A stretch of 13,216 nucleotides of DNA from CAJGCS01 sp045589955 (GTDB lineage Bacteria > Bacillota_I > Bacilli_A > ML615J-28 > CAG-313): NCBI GenBank assembly GCA_045589955.1, contig JAZNQD010000072.1, positions 1 to 13,216 on the forward strand, read 5' to 3'. This document shows, piece by piece, positions 6,215-13,216 of this stretch. Positions within the stretch are counted from its first letter, which is position 1. Each line of letters starts with the position of its first letter. The notes below the pieces were generated by a model. The model made no database searches. It was not told the DNA's origin and saw only the letters and a program-made list of their open reading frames with translations. A program made the position numbers and the translations under genes.

Positions 6215-7135
6215 TTACTTTATTCCTTTAAACAGTTTAACAACTTCTTCTAAGTATTTTTCAATTAGTTCATCAAATTCAAATTCTTCTTTTTTGTTTT
6301 TATTTACAAAATGAGCAAAGCTTAAAAGAGGATTATGGTATTCGACAGGTTGTAATTTAGTAATATCTTCAATATAAGAATCGATTGAGGAGTTTGTTGC
6401 ATCAGAAGCGATATAGTTAGCTTGTCTTTCTTTAGTTTGTTTTGATACACATTTACAAGTATTCGCTTTTTCAAAAATTAGATGTCCAAGTTCATGATAA
6501 AAAACTTTCTTATAAAGAATATCTACATCATCCCACTTTTCACTATCAAATTCATTAAGTTCTTTAAATATGTCATTAATATGATCAATACATAAATAAA
6601 TGGTTTTATCTTTATAACTACCAAGAAGTTCTAAGTCACTAATGCATTCAATTTTCGTACTCCACTGACCACTTTGTAAAATATCATTAATATTCTCTTG
6701 TTTACTTCTTTTTGTTTTAAGGATGTGCTTAAGCATATCTTCTTTATTTTTGATTACTACATTCAATAAATTAGAAAGACCTAGAAATTTTATTATAGCA
6801 AAAGCATTTCCTTGCATTCCTTTAGTTATAGAATATAGGTCCATATCCGATACTTGTTTCCATAAGTAGCTTACATAGTAAGTTTTTAAAGGTCTGCTGT
6901 CAAAATGAATGCCACATTCACTATCATCAAAAATAAAGGGTTTTTCTTTATCTTTTGAATCTAGAATTTCGATTTCAATTTTATCATCAACAATTTGGTA
7001 ACTATATTCATATGTTCTTTTGAAATAGTCTTCATATTTATTTTTAAATGTTGATATTAAATTTTTATCATATAAGCTATCATATTCAATGATACCTTTT
7101 ATGATAATATGATATCTTTTATTTGCATCAAGCAT
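6215..7135 (-). CDS. HELGH zinc metalloprotease, ImmA/IrrE-like
   Basis: A 306-residue intracellular zincin. FYHELGHLIF (212-221) provides zinc ligands His214 and His218 and catalytic Glu215. Glu236 in KERQANYIAS is the probable third ligand, the spacing and E-x-x-A-N form found in the ImmA/IrrE (DUF955) family. Residues 1-200 are not recognisable; they contain beta-rich segments and a helical hydrophobic patch near 110-130 (FAIIKFLGLSNLLNVVI). There is no signal peptide. Family members often cleave or sense XRE-type repressors, and an XRE gene lies two genes downstream, so that is a plausible substrate (inference). The start follows GGAGG and the gene has its own promoter (7188-7216). It leads the transcript that continues into the 322-aa gene. 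The motif is certain; the subfamily is less so. Confidence 0.82.
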   Translation of the reverse strand: MLDANKRYHIIIKGIIEYDSLYDKNLISTFKNKYEDYFKRTYEYSYQIVDDKIEIEILDSKDKEKPFIFDDSECGIHFDSRPLKTYYVSYLWKQVSDMDLYSITKGMQGNAFAIIKFLGLSNLLNVVIKNKEDMLKHILKTKRSKQENINDILQSGQWSTKIECISDLELLGSYKDKTIYLCIDHINDIFKELNEFDSEKWDDVDILYKKVFYHELGHLIFEKANTCKCVSKQTKERQANYIASDATNSSIDSYIEDITKLQPVEYHNPLLSFAHFVNKNKKEEFEFDELIEKYLEEVVKLFKGIK

Positions 7136-7151
7136 ATAATGCCTCCATTAT
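7136..7151 (-). promoter_or_regulatory. Small hairpin displaying the zincin ribosome binding site
   Basis: ATAATG (7136-7141), CCTC, and CATTAT (7146-7151) form a perfect six-base inverted repeat whose loop is the GAGG of the Shine-Dalgarno, directly before the ATG at 7135. Such a short AU stem would be weak, so a mild effect on initiation is the most that can be expected. Confidence 0.3.
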
Positions 7152-7187
7152 GCGAAATTTATATTGGTAGTTTTATCTATATTAGTT

Positions 7188-7216
7188 ATTATACTATTAT
7201 TTAAATAATTTGTCTA
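7188..7216 (-). promoter_or_regulatory. Sigma-A promoter of the zincin operon
   Basis: On the minus strand TAGACA (7211-7216, one mismatch to TTGACA) and TATAAT (7188-7193) have a 17-base spacer. The start site would be near 7181 with a leader of about 45 bases. The -35 lies inside one arm of a perfect inverted repeat (7207-7245). Confidence 0.72.
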
Positions 7217-7245
7217 AACTAATAATTTATTTTATCAGACAAATT
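7207..7245. promoter_or_regulatory. Candidate operator between the divergent protease genes
   Basis: AATTTGTCT (7207-7215) and AGACAAATT (7237-7245) are a perfect nine-base inverted repeat with a 21-base spacer. Arm centres lie 30 bases apart, roughly three helical turns. One arm covers the -35 of the zincin promoter. The plus-strand M48 promoter starts 65 bases away. The layout fits a regulator controlling the divergent pair; which regulator is unknown. Confidence 0.45.
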
Positions 7246-7310
7246 GATGAAATTATTAACATTATAAATCTAAAAGATACCAAATAGTTTAAAAACAAAC
7301 CTTATTTAAA

Positions 7311-7339
7311 TTGATTAAAATATCATAATGTATTATAAT
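7311..7339 (+). promoter_or_regulatory. Sigma-A promoter of the M48 peptidase gene
   Basis: TTGATT (7311-7316) and TATAAT (7334-7339) are separated by exactly 17 bases, giving a start near 7346 and a leader of about 29 bases. The leader contains the strong AGGGGG ribosome binding site. Confidence 0.75.
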
Positions 7340-7374
7340 TGGTAGTGATATTATTATTTTGTACAGGGGGAAAT

Positions 7375-8502
7375 ATGGCAGAAAAATATCAAGCCTTTAT
7401 TCATCCATCAGATAAGAAAGCAATGGAAGCTTTAAAAGATCTTCCAGGTTTTGATTTTGTAGTTAAAAAACTAATGAGTATTGTAGGAGAAAAAATGTTC
7501 AAAATCGAGAACACTTCTTCTTATTTACAATTAGGCCCAGATCAATTACCTGAAATATATGCTATATTAGTTAAGGTATGTAAAAAACTTAATATTGATC
7601 CAATTCCTGATTTATTTCTAGCTTTAGATAGAACACCTAACGCCTATACATATGGTGATACTGATATATTCATTGTAATTAATTCGGGATTACTAGAAAC
7701 ATTAACAGCTACACAAATCGAAACTGTTATAGCTCATGAATGTGGTCATATAATATGTCACCATACTTTATATCATTCTATGGGAAGTCTATTATTATCT
7801 GGAGCAGACCTATTTGCAAAAGGAGTGATATCAACAGCAATTATAACTTCACTTAAATATGCTTTTGCCTATTGGATGCGATGTAGTGAATTTTCAGCTG
7901 ATAGGGTTTCAGCATACTATAATGATTCACCTGAACCAGTAATAGATCTGATGATGGCATTTTCTGGTGGAACTCCTAACTTAAAGTTAAACCTAAATCG
8001 TGAAGCGTTTTTTAAACAAGCTGAAAACTATAAAATGTTAGTTGATAACTCATCTTACAATAAGATTTTAGAATTTATCCAATTCGGTATGAATGATCAT
8101 CCTTTAAATGCCTATCGTGCATATGAAATAAATGAATTTTATAAACAATTTACTGCTCAACTAACCTTTAATGGTGATGATATAAGTGAAGAAAATGCAA
8201 TAGTTGCAACTATCGAAGAATACACAATAAGAATTAAATTTGAATATATCAAGCCAAAAGGATTTTTAAATCTAGGTGGTCTACTTGATAATATTTCATT
8301 ATTAGCAATCATCGATGAAAAGAACAATTATATTAGCAAGAATACTTCAAAAGATATTCGAATACCTTCTGGACAAGTTGATATCTTATTCAAAGTAGAC
8401 TCACAAGAAATTAACTATAATATTAATTTAGATAGCGATAAATGCATTGTTGTTACTTGGAATAGTAATGATAAAACACTTAATGTAAGAGAAGAAAATT
8501 AA
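7375..8502 (+). CDS. M48-family zinc metallopeptidase
   Basis: A 375-residue peptidase starting at the ATG at 7375, preceded by AGGGGGAAAT; a TTG in frame at 7339 lies within the -10 and is not a start. IAHECGHIICHH (119-130) holds zinc ligands His121 and His125 and catalytic Glu122. RCSEFSADR (169-177) supplies third ligand Glu172 and the ExxAD signature of M48. DHPLNAYRAYEI (241-252) is the usual downstream HP-R motif. Unlike HtpX or Ste24 members there is no N-terminal transmembrane bundle, only a moderately hydrophobic stretch (136-167), so it is probably cytoplasmic or peripheral. Residues 258-375 are a beta-rich C-terminal extension of unknown role. It is the only complete plus-strand gene here, divergent from the ImmA-like zincin with which it shares a regulatory region. 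Substrate unknown. Confidence 0.87.
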   Translation: MAEKYQAFIHPSDKKAMEALKDLPGFDFVVKKLMSIVGEKMFKIENTSSYLQLGPDQLPEIYAILVKVCKKLNIDPIPDLFLALDRTPNAYTYGDTDIFIVINSGLLETLTATQIETVIAHECGHIICHHTLYHSMGSLLLSGADLFAKGVISTAIITSLKYAFAYWMRCSEFSADRVSAYYNDSPEPVIDLMMAFSGGTPNLKLNLNREAFFKQAENYKMLVDNSSYNKILEFIQFGMNDHPLNAYRAYEINEFYKQFTAQLTFNGDDISEENAIVATIEEYTIRIKFEYIKPKGFLNLGGLLDNISLLAIIDEKNNYISKNTSKDIRIPSGQVDILFKVDSQEINYNINLDSDKCIVVTWNSNDKTLNVREEN

Positions 8503-8580
8503 TATCTTAAATATTCAAAAACTCCACTTATCTTATCTAATTATATAATTATTTGTTAATCTAAAAATCAACTAAATAGT

Positions 8581-8614
8581 AAAAAAGGAACTAATATTAT
8601 TAGCTCCTTTTTTT
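8581..8614. terminator. Bidirectional terminator between M48 and mcrC
   Basis: Two convergent genes end on either side of this hairpin (arms 8587-8594 and 8600-8607), flanked by an A-run and a T-run, so it can act on both strands. In the minus-strand RNA GGAGCUAA pairs fully with UUAGUUCC through one G-U pair. In the plus-strand RNA that position is an A-C mismatch. It should therefore work better for the mcrBC transcript. Confidence 0.8.
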
Positions 8615-8635
8615 ATATTAGATAGTAAGTAAATC

Positions 8636-10246
8636 TTATCTTAAACTATTAAGTTTTGAAAGATTTTTATAATTATTAATTATGAATTCTTTTTCATCTG
8701 ATATAATCTTTTTAATTTTCGTAATTGTTTGTTCATTCTTTTCATTAAAGTCATGAATCCAACTTGCATAACTATTATCATTAGTAATTGAAACTTTTGG
8801 AACATAGATTGGAAAAGTATAGAATTTATCAATTTTATTATATTCACTAATATTATGATAAACATTATCGAAAGGAATATCTTCGTTTGTTGGGAAGATT
8901 GTTCCACATGCGTGAGCATTAATGGAAATCATATCTCTTAAACATTTATCATAATCTTCTAATACATTTATGAAAGAGGATTTCTTTTTAATAATTTCTC
9001 CCCAGCTTGGTTTAAATTTTGCATCGAGAATCATGAATGGAAGTTCAGTTTGCCCTTCTAATTTTGTTGAGAAAACATAATCAGGATATGTCTTTTGGAC
9101 AAAGGTGTTATCATCTTCGTAATCAAGAATCATTACTGGGTTATTGTTATATCCTTGGAAGTGTAAAGTATATCTGTTATCTATTAGAGAATCAATTAGA
9201 TAAGATTCCCATAAATCAGGAATATAGAATAAAATTCCATTGACTTCTTCTGCCTCTCCATCAAATACTGATAAGCCTTCATTTCTCAAGATTCTTAGTG
9301 AGATTTTTCTTAATTCTTCATACTCAGTATAAAAAGGATGAGATATTGGATTCAAATTTTTTGTAATTAACAATCTTGAATCATATAATGGCAACAAATT
9401 GCTTTTTAAACTATCAATCAAAAAGCGGAAATTAGCATTGTTATAGTCCAAATAAACTGCCCAAAGAGTTTCAGGATATTTCTTTTTTAAAATATCAAAA
9501 GCACAAAGAATTAAATGATTTAAGTAATTATCAATTGTGTTTTCACGATAAGAATAAGCAATTTTACCATTTTCAAGTCCCATATTAAGTTTAATGTGTC
9601 TTGCAACATCAATTGATCCTTTTACTTTATCATCGTTTTTTTCAAAACGTTGATATGTCTTATACAGTCCTTTTAAATAACACTTATTTGCTTTTTCTTT
9701 AAATAGATATAAAAGTAACAAATCAAAGAAAAAGTCTTCACTATTGTTTGGTACTAAGTTGTTATTAAAACCAGTTTGACATTTCAATAACATTGTTGTT
9801 AAGAAATATGGTTTAGCTATCTTTTTGTTATTATCTTGATAATAGCTATCGAAACGTGATTGAATTTGAATTGTTATTTCGATGTTTTCATAAAGTGTAT
9901 TTGTTTCATTATCTAGTAGTACCCTTAGATCACTTTCATATACTTTACTCAGTGTACCTTTAAAAATACCAACAATTCCTCCCCAATAAGCTTTATCATT
10001 ATAGATTGAATAAAGTTTTGTTTTTTCGTCTTTGGTTTTTTTGTCTTCATCACTTTTATTACTTGTTTGAAGAATTAATTTCTTTAAATCAGCTTTATGG
10101 TGATCAATAAATTTAATTAGTAAATTGATTTGTTCTGATTTATTTAGTTTTCTTCCATTAACTAACTCTACTTCATCTTGTAAATCAGCATCGATTGGTG
10201 AAAAATCTCTTCCATAAAATTTCAAAGAAATCTTATTTGTTGACAT
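8636..10246 (-). CDS. mcrC: McrC-like nuclease subunit of a type IV restriction system
   Basis: A 536-residue McrC homologue, the endonuclease partner of the McrB motor. KGSIDVARHIKLN (209-221) and YSYRENTIDNYLNHLI (231-246) are the family's conserved core. DLWESYL (344-350) is the helix with the conserved acidic residue (Glu347). The nuclease centre is PD-(D/E)xK: PD at 388-389 and ILDAKFK (406-412, Asp408 and Lys410). The N-terminal 200 residues, which engage McrB in known systems, are diverged and carry a Lys-rich loop near 60-80. The start follows AGGAG located inside the end of mcrB, with a one-base gap between the genes, so translation is coupled. It probably cuts foreign DNA carrying modified bases; the modification recognised cannot be read from sequence. 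Its residues look intact, so it is probably active. Confidence 0.92.
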   Translation of the reverse strand: MSTNKISLKFYGRDFSPIDADLQDEVELVNGRKLNKSEQINLLIKFIDHHKADLKKLILQTSNKSDEDKKTKDEKTKLYSIYNDKAYWGGIVGIFKGTLSKVYESDLRVLLDNETNTLYENIEITIQIQSRFDSYYQDNNKKIAKPYFLTTMLLKCQTGFNNNLVPNNSEDFFFDLLLLYLFKEKANKCYLKGLYKTYQRFEKNDDKVKGSIDVARHIKLNMGLENGKIAYSYRENTIDNYLNHLILCAFDILKKKYPETLWAVYLDYNNANFRFLIDSLKSNLLPLYDSRLLITKNLNPISHPFYTEYEELRKISLRILRNEGLSVFDGEAEEVNGILFYIPDLWESYLIDSLIDNRYTLHFQGYNNNPVMILDYEDDNTFVQKTYPDYVFSTKLEGQTELPFMILDAKFKPSWGEIIKKKSSFINVLEDYDKCLRDMISINAHACGTIFPTNEDIPFDNVYHNISEYNKIDKFYTFPIYVPKVSITNDNSYASWIHDFNEKNEQTITKIKKIISDEKEFIINNYKNLSKLNSLR

Positions 10247-10247
10247 T

Positions 10248-12035
10248 TTACTTGACTCCTAGAGCATCTCTACAAGGTTTAATTAGTCTATCTTCAACTT
10301 CTTGTTTGTTTCTACCACGTGTATATTCTTTAAGGATCGAAGTAATGTTTGTTTCAAAGATTCGTTTCAAGGAAGCATCACTTCCATCATATGATTTAAA
10401 GTAAGCATGTCCAATATGATATGCATCATTTAACATGAAGTATTTACCTTCATTTGAGATTACATTATTCATGTTTTGTGCCTTAGTTGTTAAATCATCA
10501 ATTTGTTGAGGTGATAAAGATTTTAACATTTCTGTAGCACCTGAATTGAAAACTTCGTTTGCTTGAATATCAATCCATTCAAATCTTCTACGTAAAGCAA
10601 AATCAAATGCTTCTACACTTCTATCAATATCATTCATAGTACCAATGATATAAACATTATTAGGAATAAAGAAACCATCTTTAAAGCAATCAAATTTGAT
10701 TTCTTCTCCTACACCATTATTAGAAACATAAGTTGTTAGATTACTATATTGGGTTTTAATACGGTTATTAATACCACGATAACTTGTTTCTAAACAATAC
10801 ATTAATTCGCCAAATACTTTAGATAAATCAGCTCGGTTAATTTCATCAATAATGAAGAAGTATTTTTGTTCAACATTAGATTCGATTTCAGCATATCCAC
10901 GAACAAAATCTTCAAAAGTGATTTCATTATTTTCGGCTAATTTTTGTAAACTTACATTATAACTATTTTCGTAGTTTTCTTCTACTACTTTACGACAGAA
11001 TTCTTTAAAGATACCATCCATTCTAACAAATGTTGGATTACCACCTTGAGTTAACATAATTGGTCTTAACCCCTCAACAAAATCAGAATAGTCATATGAT
11101 GGATGGAATTGAACAAATTGCATATTTGTTCCACTGCCGACATATTTTTTAACACTATATGTTTTCCCTGTACCTGGTGCTCCAGTTAAAACAATTTGTT
11201 TAAAATTATTAACTTCAATATATTTTTTTAATTCATCTTCAATATTCATATTATTAACTCCTTGACTACCTTGATTACCTATAAAGGTATTATTGGTTTT
11301 TGTTGCTTTAGTAGTTTTATTAAAATCAAGTTTTGGTGTACAAAACATATCATAAAAATTTTGTAAAGAAATTCCATTTGCAATTCCTCCACCGTCTAAC
11401 CATGTTTTAACATCTTGAAGATCAGTTCTGTCATTAGGGCCGATTAAACCATTATTGATAGCTTCAGCAAGTTCAAGATAATGATTAGGTTTGATTTTGT
11501 TCTTTATTTCATCTAAAAAGTCCTTATCATCATTATAAAGTACAAATAGACCATTTTCCTTGATAAATTGAATATCAATATCTGATTTTGGTGTACTGTT
11601 ATCAGGAACTACTACAAATTTTCTAGAATTAGTTGAATTATTAACATAAGCTTCAAAAGTTGTTCTACTTTGAGTACAATTTACAAACTCGTTCAAATCA
11701 GTTAAAGACAATTCGATAAATCCAGGTCCGGGTCTTTTCGTACCATTTGCTAAATTTGTATCAATTTTAAATAGTTTTAACAAAACAAGTTCATCTGTTT
11801 TCATTGTAGTAAAGGTAATAACTTCACGGAACTGAGCAACATATTTTTTAGTAGAACTATCTTGTTGAATGTTTGTAAGTTCCCAAAGTCTACTTACTTT
11901 TGCACCATCTTTGCCAACTCTAACAAAAGCATAATCTCCAGGTTGCATATCTCCGAAATATGTTGAAGTAGGGCTAATACACTTATTATTGTCATATTCT
12001 GTTTTATTTTTTATTAATCCCCAGAAAACTCTCAT
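10248..12035 (-). CDS. mcrB: McrB-like AAA+ GTPase motor with unusual N-terminal domain
   Basis: A 595-residue McrB homologue. The AAA+ part (about 265-595) has Walker A GAPGTGKT (285-292), FVQFHPSYDYSDFVEGLRP (307-325), Walker B FFIIDEINRAD (393-403), and GTMNDIDRS (465-473), corresponding to the MNTADRS GTP-binding signature of E. coli McrB with two changes. LRRRF (481-485) is the arginine motif. The motor hydrolyses nucleotide, translocates on DNA and activates McrC. Residues 1-118 resemble EVE/PUA-like modified-base readers (FWGLIKN, then GDYAFVRVG and RLWELTNI); this is a tentative comparison. Residues 120-240 are a second, unrecognised region. The ATG follows AAAGGAG. mcrC follows after one base. 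A TATAAT lies at 12100-12105 without a clear -35. Confidence 0.93.
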   Translation of the reverse strand: MRVFWGLIKNKTEYDNNKCISPTSTYFGDMQPGDYAFVRVGKDGAKVSRLWELTNIQQDSSTKKYVAQFREVITFTTMKTDELVLLKLFKIDTNLANGTKRPGPGFIELSLTDLNEFVNCTQSRTTFEAYVNNSTNSRKFVVVPDNSTPKSDIDIQFIKENGLFVLYNDDKDFLDEIKNKIKPNHYLELAEAINNGLIGPNDRTDLQDVKTWLDGGGIANGISLQNFYDMFCTPKLDFNKTTKATKTNNTFIGNQGSQGVNNMNIEDELKKYIEVNNFKQIVLTGAPGTGKTYSVKKYVGSGTNMQFVQFHPSYDYSDFVEGLRPIMLTQGGNPTFVRMDGIFKEFCRKVVEENYENSYNVSLQKLAENNEITFEDFVRGYAEIESNVEQKYFFIIDEINRADLSKVFGELMYCLETSYRGINNRIKTQYSNLTTYVSNNGVGEEIKFDCFKDGFFIPNNVYIIGTMNDIDRSVEAFDFALRRRFEWIDIQANEVFNSGATEMLKSLSPQQIDDLTTKAQNMNNVISNEGKYFMLNDAYHIGHAYFKSYDGSDASLKRIFETNITSILKEYTRGRNKQEVEDRLIKPCRDALGVK

Positions 12036-12146
12036 TTTAATTTCTCCTTTATTTATACAAATTTTCTACAAATAATTTATTATTATTTAATATATTCCTA
12101 TTATAACATTTATTAAGAAAAAAGTAAAAGAATATAGCAAAAGTAA
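12036..12146. other. Intergenic leader of mcrBC
   Basis: Extremely AT-rich. It holds the mcrB ribosome binding site and a minus-strand TATAAT (12100-12105) with no convincing -35, so promoter placement is uncertain. The AT-rich composition ends sharply at about 12147, where the permease remnant begins. Confidence 0.5.
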
Positions 12147-12257
12147 TTTATTGCAACACTCAGCGTATTTCTTGTGGTCTTTGCAACCATGATCTATGCA
12201 ATGCATAAGATCAAAAAAGAAAATCCCATTGATGCGCTGAAAAATGAAAACATTTAA
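12147..12257 (+). pseudogene. 3' remnant of an FtsX-like ABC transporter permease
   Basis: Thirty-five sense codons on the plus strand end in TAA at 12255-12257. They read as a final transmembrane helix (IATLSVFLVVFATMIYAMHK) followed by IKKENPIDALKNENI. The NPIDALK-x-E ending is the classic C-terminus of FtsX/MacB-type ABC permeases. The frame meets TAA at 12144-12146, where the sequence changes to the AT-rich style of the mcrBC leader, so the rest of the gene is absent. Its base composition matches the MocR region on its right. It is a truncated leftover from an insertion or deletion, not a functional gene. Confidence 0.75.
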
Positions 12258-12263
12258 AAACAA

Positions 12264-12296
12264 GGGTGTCGCACTCACGCGACACCCATCCTTTTT
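12264..12296. terminator. Strong bidirectional terminator
   Basis: GGGTGTCGC (12264-12272) and GCGACACCC (12279-12287) form a perfect nine-pair GC-rich stem with a six-base loop. On the plus strand it is followed by ATCCTTTTT; on the minus strand by TTGTTTTTAAA. It would end the former permease gene and also the MocR gene converging on it. Confidence 0.9.
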
Positions 12297-12303
12297 GCCT
12301 TTA

Positions 12304-13216
12304 TTATAATTTTAGTTTTTTTCTTAAATTTCGTCTTACTCTGTTGATATGTCGTTCGAAGTCTCCGTTTTGGATAAGCCTTGCGATGACATACTGTTCA
12401 AAAGTTGGAACGGTACACGAATAGAATCCAAGGCGTTCATCAAAGACTGATACAAGTTTTTTTGGAAGAACCATATATCCGATTCGCAAAGAGGGGGAGA
12501 TTGTTTTGGAGAAGGTATTCAGATAGATTACGTTATCATCCTCTGAAAGTGAGAATAGAGTATCCTCCGGCTTTGTGGAAACCGAAAATTCGGACTCAAA
12601 GTCATCCTCAATGATGAATCTCTTATCAATACTTGCCCAACGGATATATTCGTGTCTCTTGCTTGCGGATGCAGTTACGCCTGTAGGATAGCTCCTGTAA
12701 GGGGTTGTATGAAGTACATTCGCATCAGTTTTCGATAATACAGCGCTATCAATGCCGTCATTAGATAAACGCAAAGCCTCGTAAGAAACCTCAGAAGCTT
12801 TGTATACTTGTTCAATCTTCTTGTAGGACGGATCTTCGATCCCATAGACTCTATTGTGTCCAAGCATTTCTATGATAAGCCCGTAAAGGTATTCCGCGCC
12901 GGAGCCGATGATGATCTGCTCCGTATCAACAGAAATGCCGCGATTTTTGGCAAGATAATGTTTAATAGCAAAGCGTAGTTGAGTACAGCCTTTGTTCTCT
13001 GACTTTTCAAGAATGTCTTCTCCCAAATCGCTGATTACCGCTCGCATTGTTTTGGCAAGTACAGAGAATGGAAATTCGGGATTAATGTGGTGCTGACGAT
13101 TATTTTCGGTATTGCGGAAGTCATTTTCTGTGGATAATGAAAATCCGTCTGTCTTTCGGAATATGACGAAAAAACCGCTTCGTTCACGGGACTCGACATA
13201 TCCTTCATCACAAAGG
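12304..13216 (-). CDS. MocR/PdxR-type regulator, cut at window edge and short at C-terminus
   Basis: The frame is open from base 13216, so the start lies outside. The ATG at 13047 is internal, because CDEGYVESRERSGFFV upstream of it (13168-13215) is the end of a GntR-type winged-helix domain. The rest is the fold-type I aminotransferase-like domain of MocR regulators. It begins with NPEFPFSVLAKTMRAVISD, then TTPYRSYPTG, IIEDDFESEF with the acidic PLP contacts, and NTFSKTISPSLRIGY with the PLP lysine (codon 12505-12507). Such proteins sense PLP or amino-compound ligands and regulate vitamin B6 or amine metabolism genes. The protein stops right after GDFERHINRVRRNLRKK, where family members usually continue for roughly 90 more residues. 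The last subdomain is therefore missing, and the terminator follows at once. GC content and codon use differ from genes to the left. Function is probably impaired. Confidence 0.82.
   Translation of the reverse strand, partial: LCDEGYVESRERSGFFVIFRKTDGFSLSTENDFRNTENNRQHHINPEFPFSVLAKTMRAVISDLGEDILEKSENKGCTQLRFAIKHYLAKNRGISVDTEQIIIGSGAEYLYGLIIEMLGHNRVYGIEDPSYKKIEQVYKASEVSYEALRLSNDGIDSAVLSKTDANVLHTTPYRSYPTGVTASASKRHEYIRWASIDKRFIIEDDFESEFSVSTKPEDTLFSLSEDDNVIYLNTFSKTISPSLRIGYMVLPKKLVSVFDERLGFYSCTVPTFEQYVIARLIQNGDFERHINRVRRNLRKKLKL

Noticed and set aside
5245..7135. Zincin plus 322-aa gene as a classical toxin-antitoxin pair
   Set aside because: Both proteins exceed 300 residues and neither resembles a known toxin or antitoxin. 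Tight coupling alone is not enough.
12070..12088. Inverted repeat AAATAAT/ATTATTT upstream of mcrB
   Set aside because: Seven-base arms made only of A and T are expected by chance in such AT-rich sequence, and it is not placed on a recognisable promoter element.
12087..12278. A 63-codon minus-strand reading frame in the mcrBC upstream region
   Set aside because: It is antisense to the FtsX-type C-terminal remnant, whose plus-strand translation is clearly protein-like, and it has no supporting ribosome binding site.

Overview
The window looks like a very AT-rich, low-GC Gram-positive chromosome (Bacillota, possibly a relative of the Mollicutes or Erysipelotrichia). The signs are lysine-, asparagine- and isoleucine-rich proteins, AGGAGG-type ribosome binding sites, lipobox lipoproteins, near-consensus sigma-A promoters, and TAA as the stop codon of every complete gene. 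Trp is encoded by TGG and the standard code gives long clean frames. The last kilobase (about 12150 to the end) has visibly higher GC and different codon use, so the window contains a compositional junction.

Left part (1-2600, minus strand): a secretion/envelope cluster made of two paralogous lipoproteins on either side of a membrane-anchored alpha/beta hydrolase. The leftmost lipoprotein runs off the edge.

Middle (2695-8502): a poorly characterised cluster. Six minus-strand loci follow one another: an HELGH zinc metalloprotease, an unknown 322-aa partner, a small XRE-type regulator, a small gene interrupted by an in-frame TAA at codon 15, a DnaB/RecA-like ATPase with a degenerate Walker A, and a protein with four 18-residue N-terminal repeats. 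A second zinc peptidase (M48 family) is transcribed divergently from the first. Near-consensus promoters start the two protease transcripts, the XRE gene and the repeat protein. Inverted repeats cover the -35 elements of the zincin promoter and of the XRE promoter, suggesting a regulated and possibly repressor-controlled unit. This is the best candidate here for an undescribed system.

Right-middle (8636-12035, minus strand): a complete McrB-McrC pair. McrB is an AAA+ motor with an unusual N-terminal targeting region, and McrC carries a PD-(D/E)xK nuclease centre. Together they form a modification-dependent (type IV) restriction system, which makes the AT-rich block resemble a defence island.

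Right end (12147-13216): a 35-codon 3' remnant of an FtsX-type ABC permease on the plus strand, a strong bidirectional terminator, and the MocR/PdxR-type regulator gene on the minus strand. That gene is cut by the window edge at its 5' end and also appears shortened at its 3' end. The two damaged genes at the composition break suggest a recombination or island boundary near 12120-12310.
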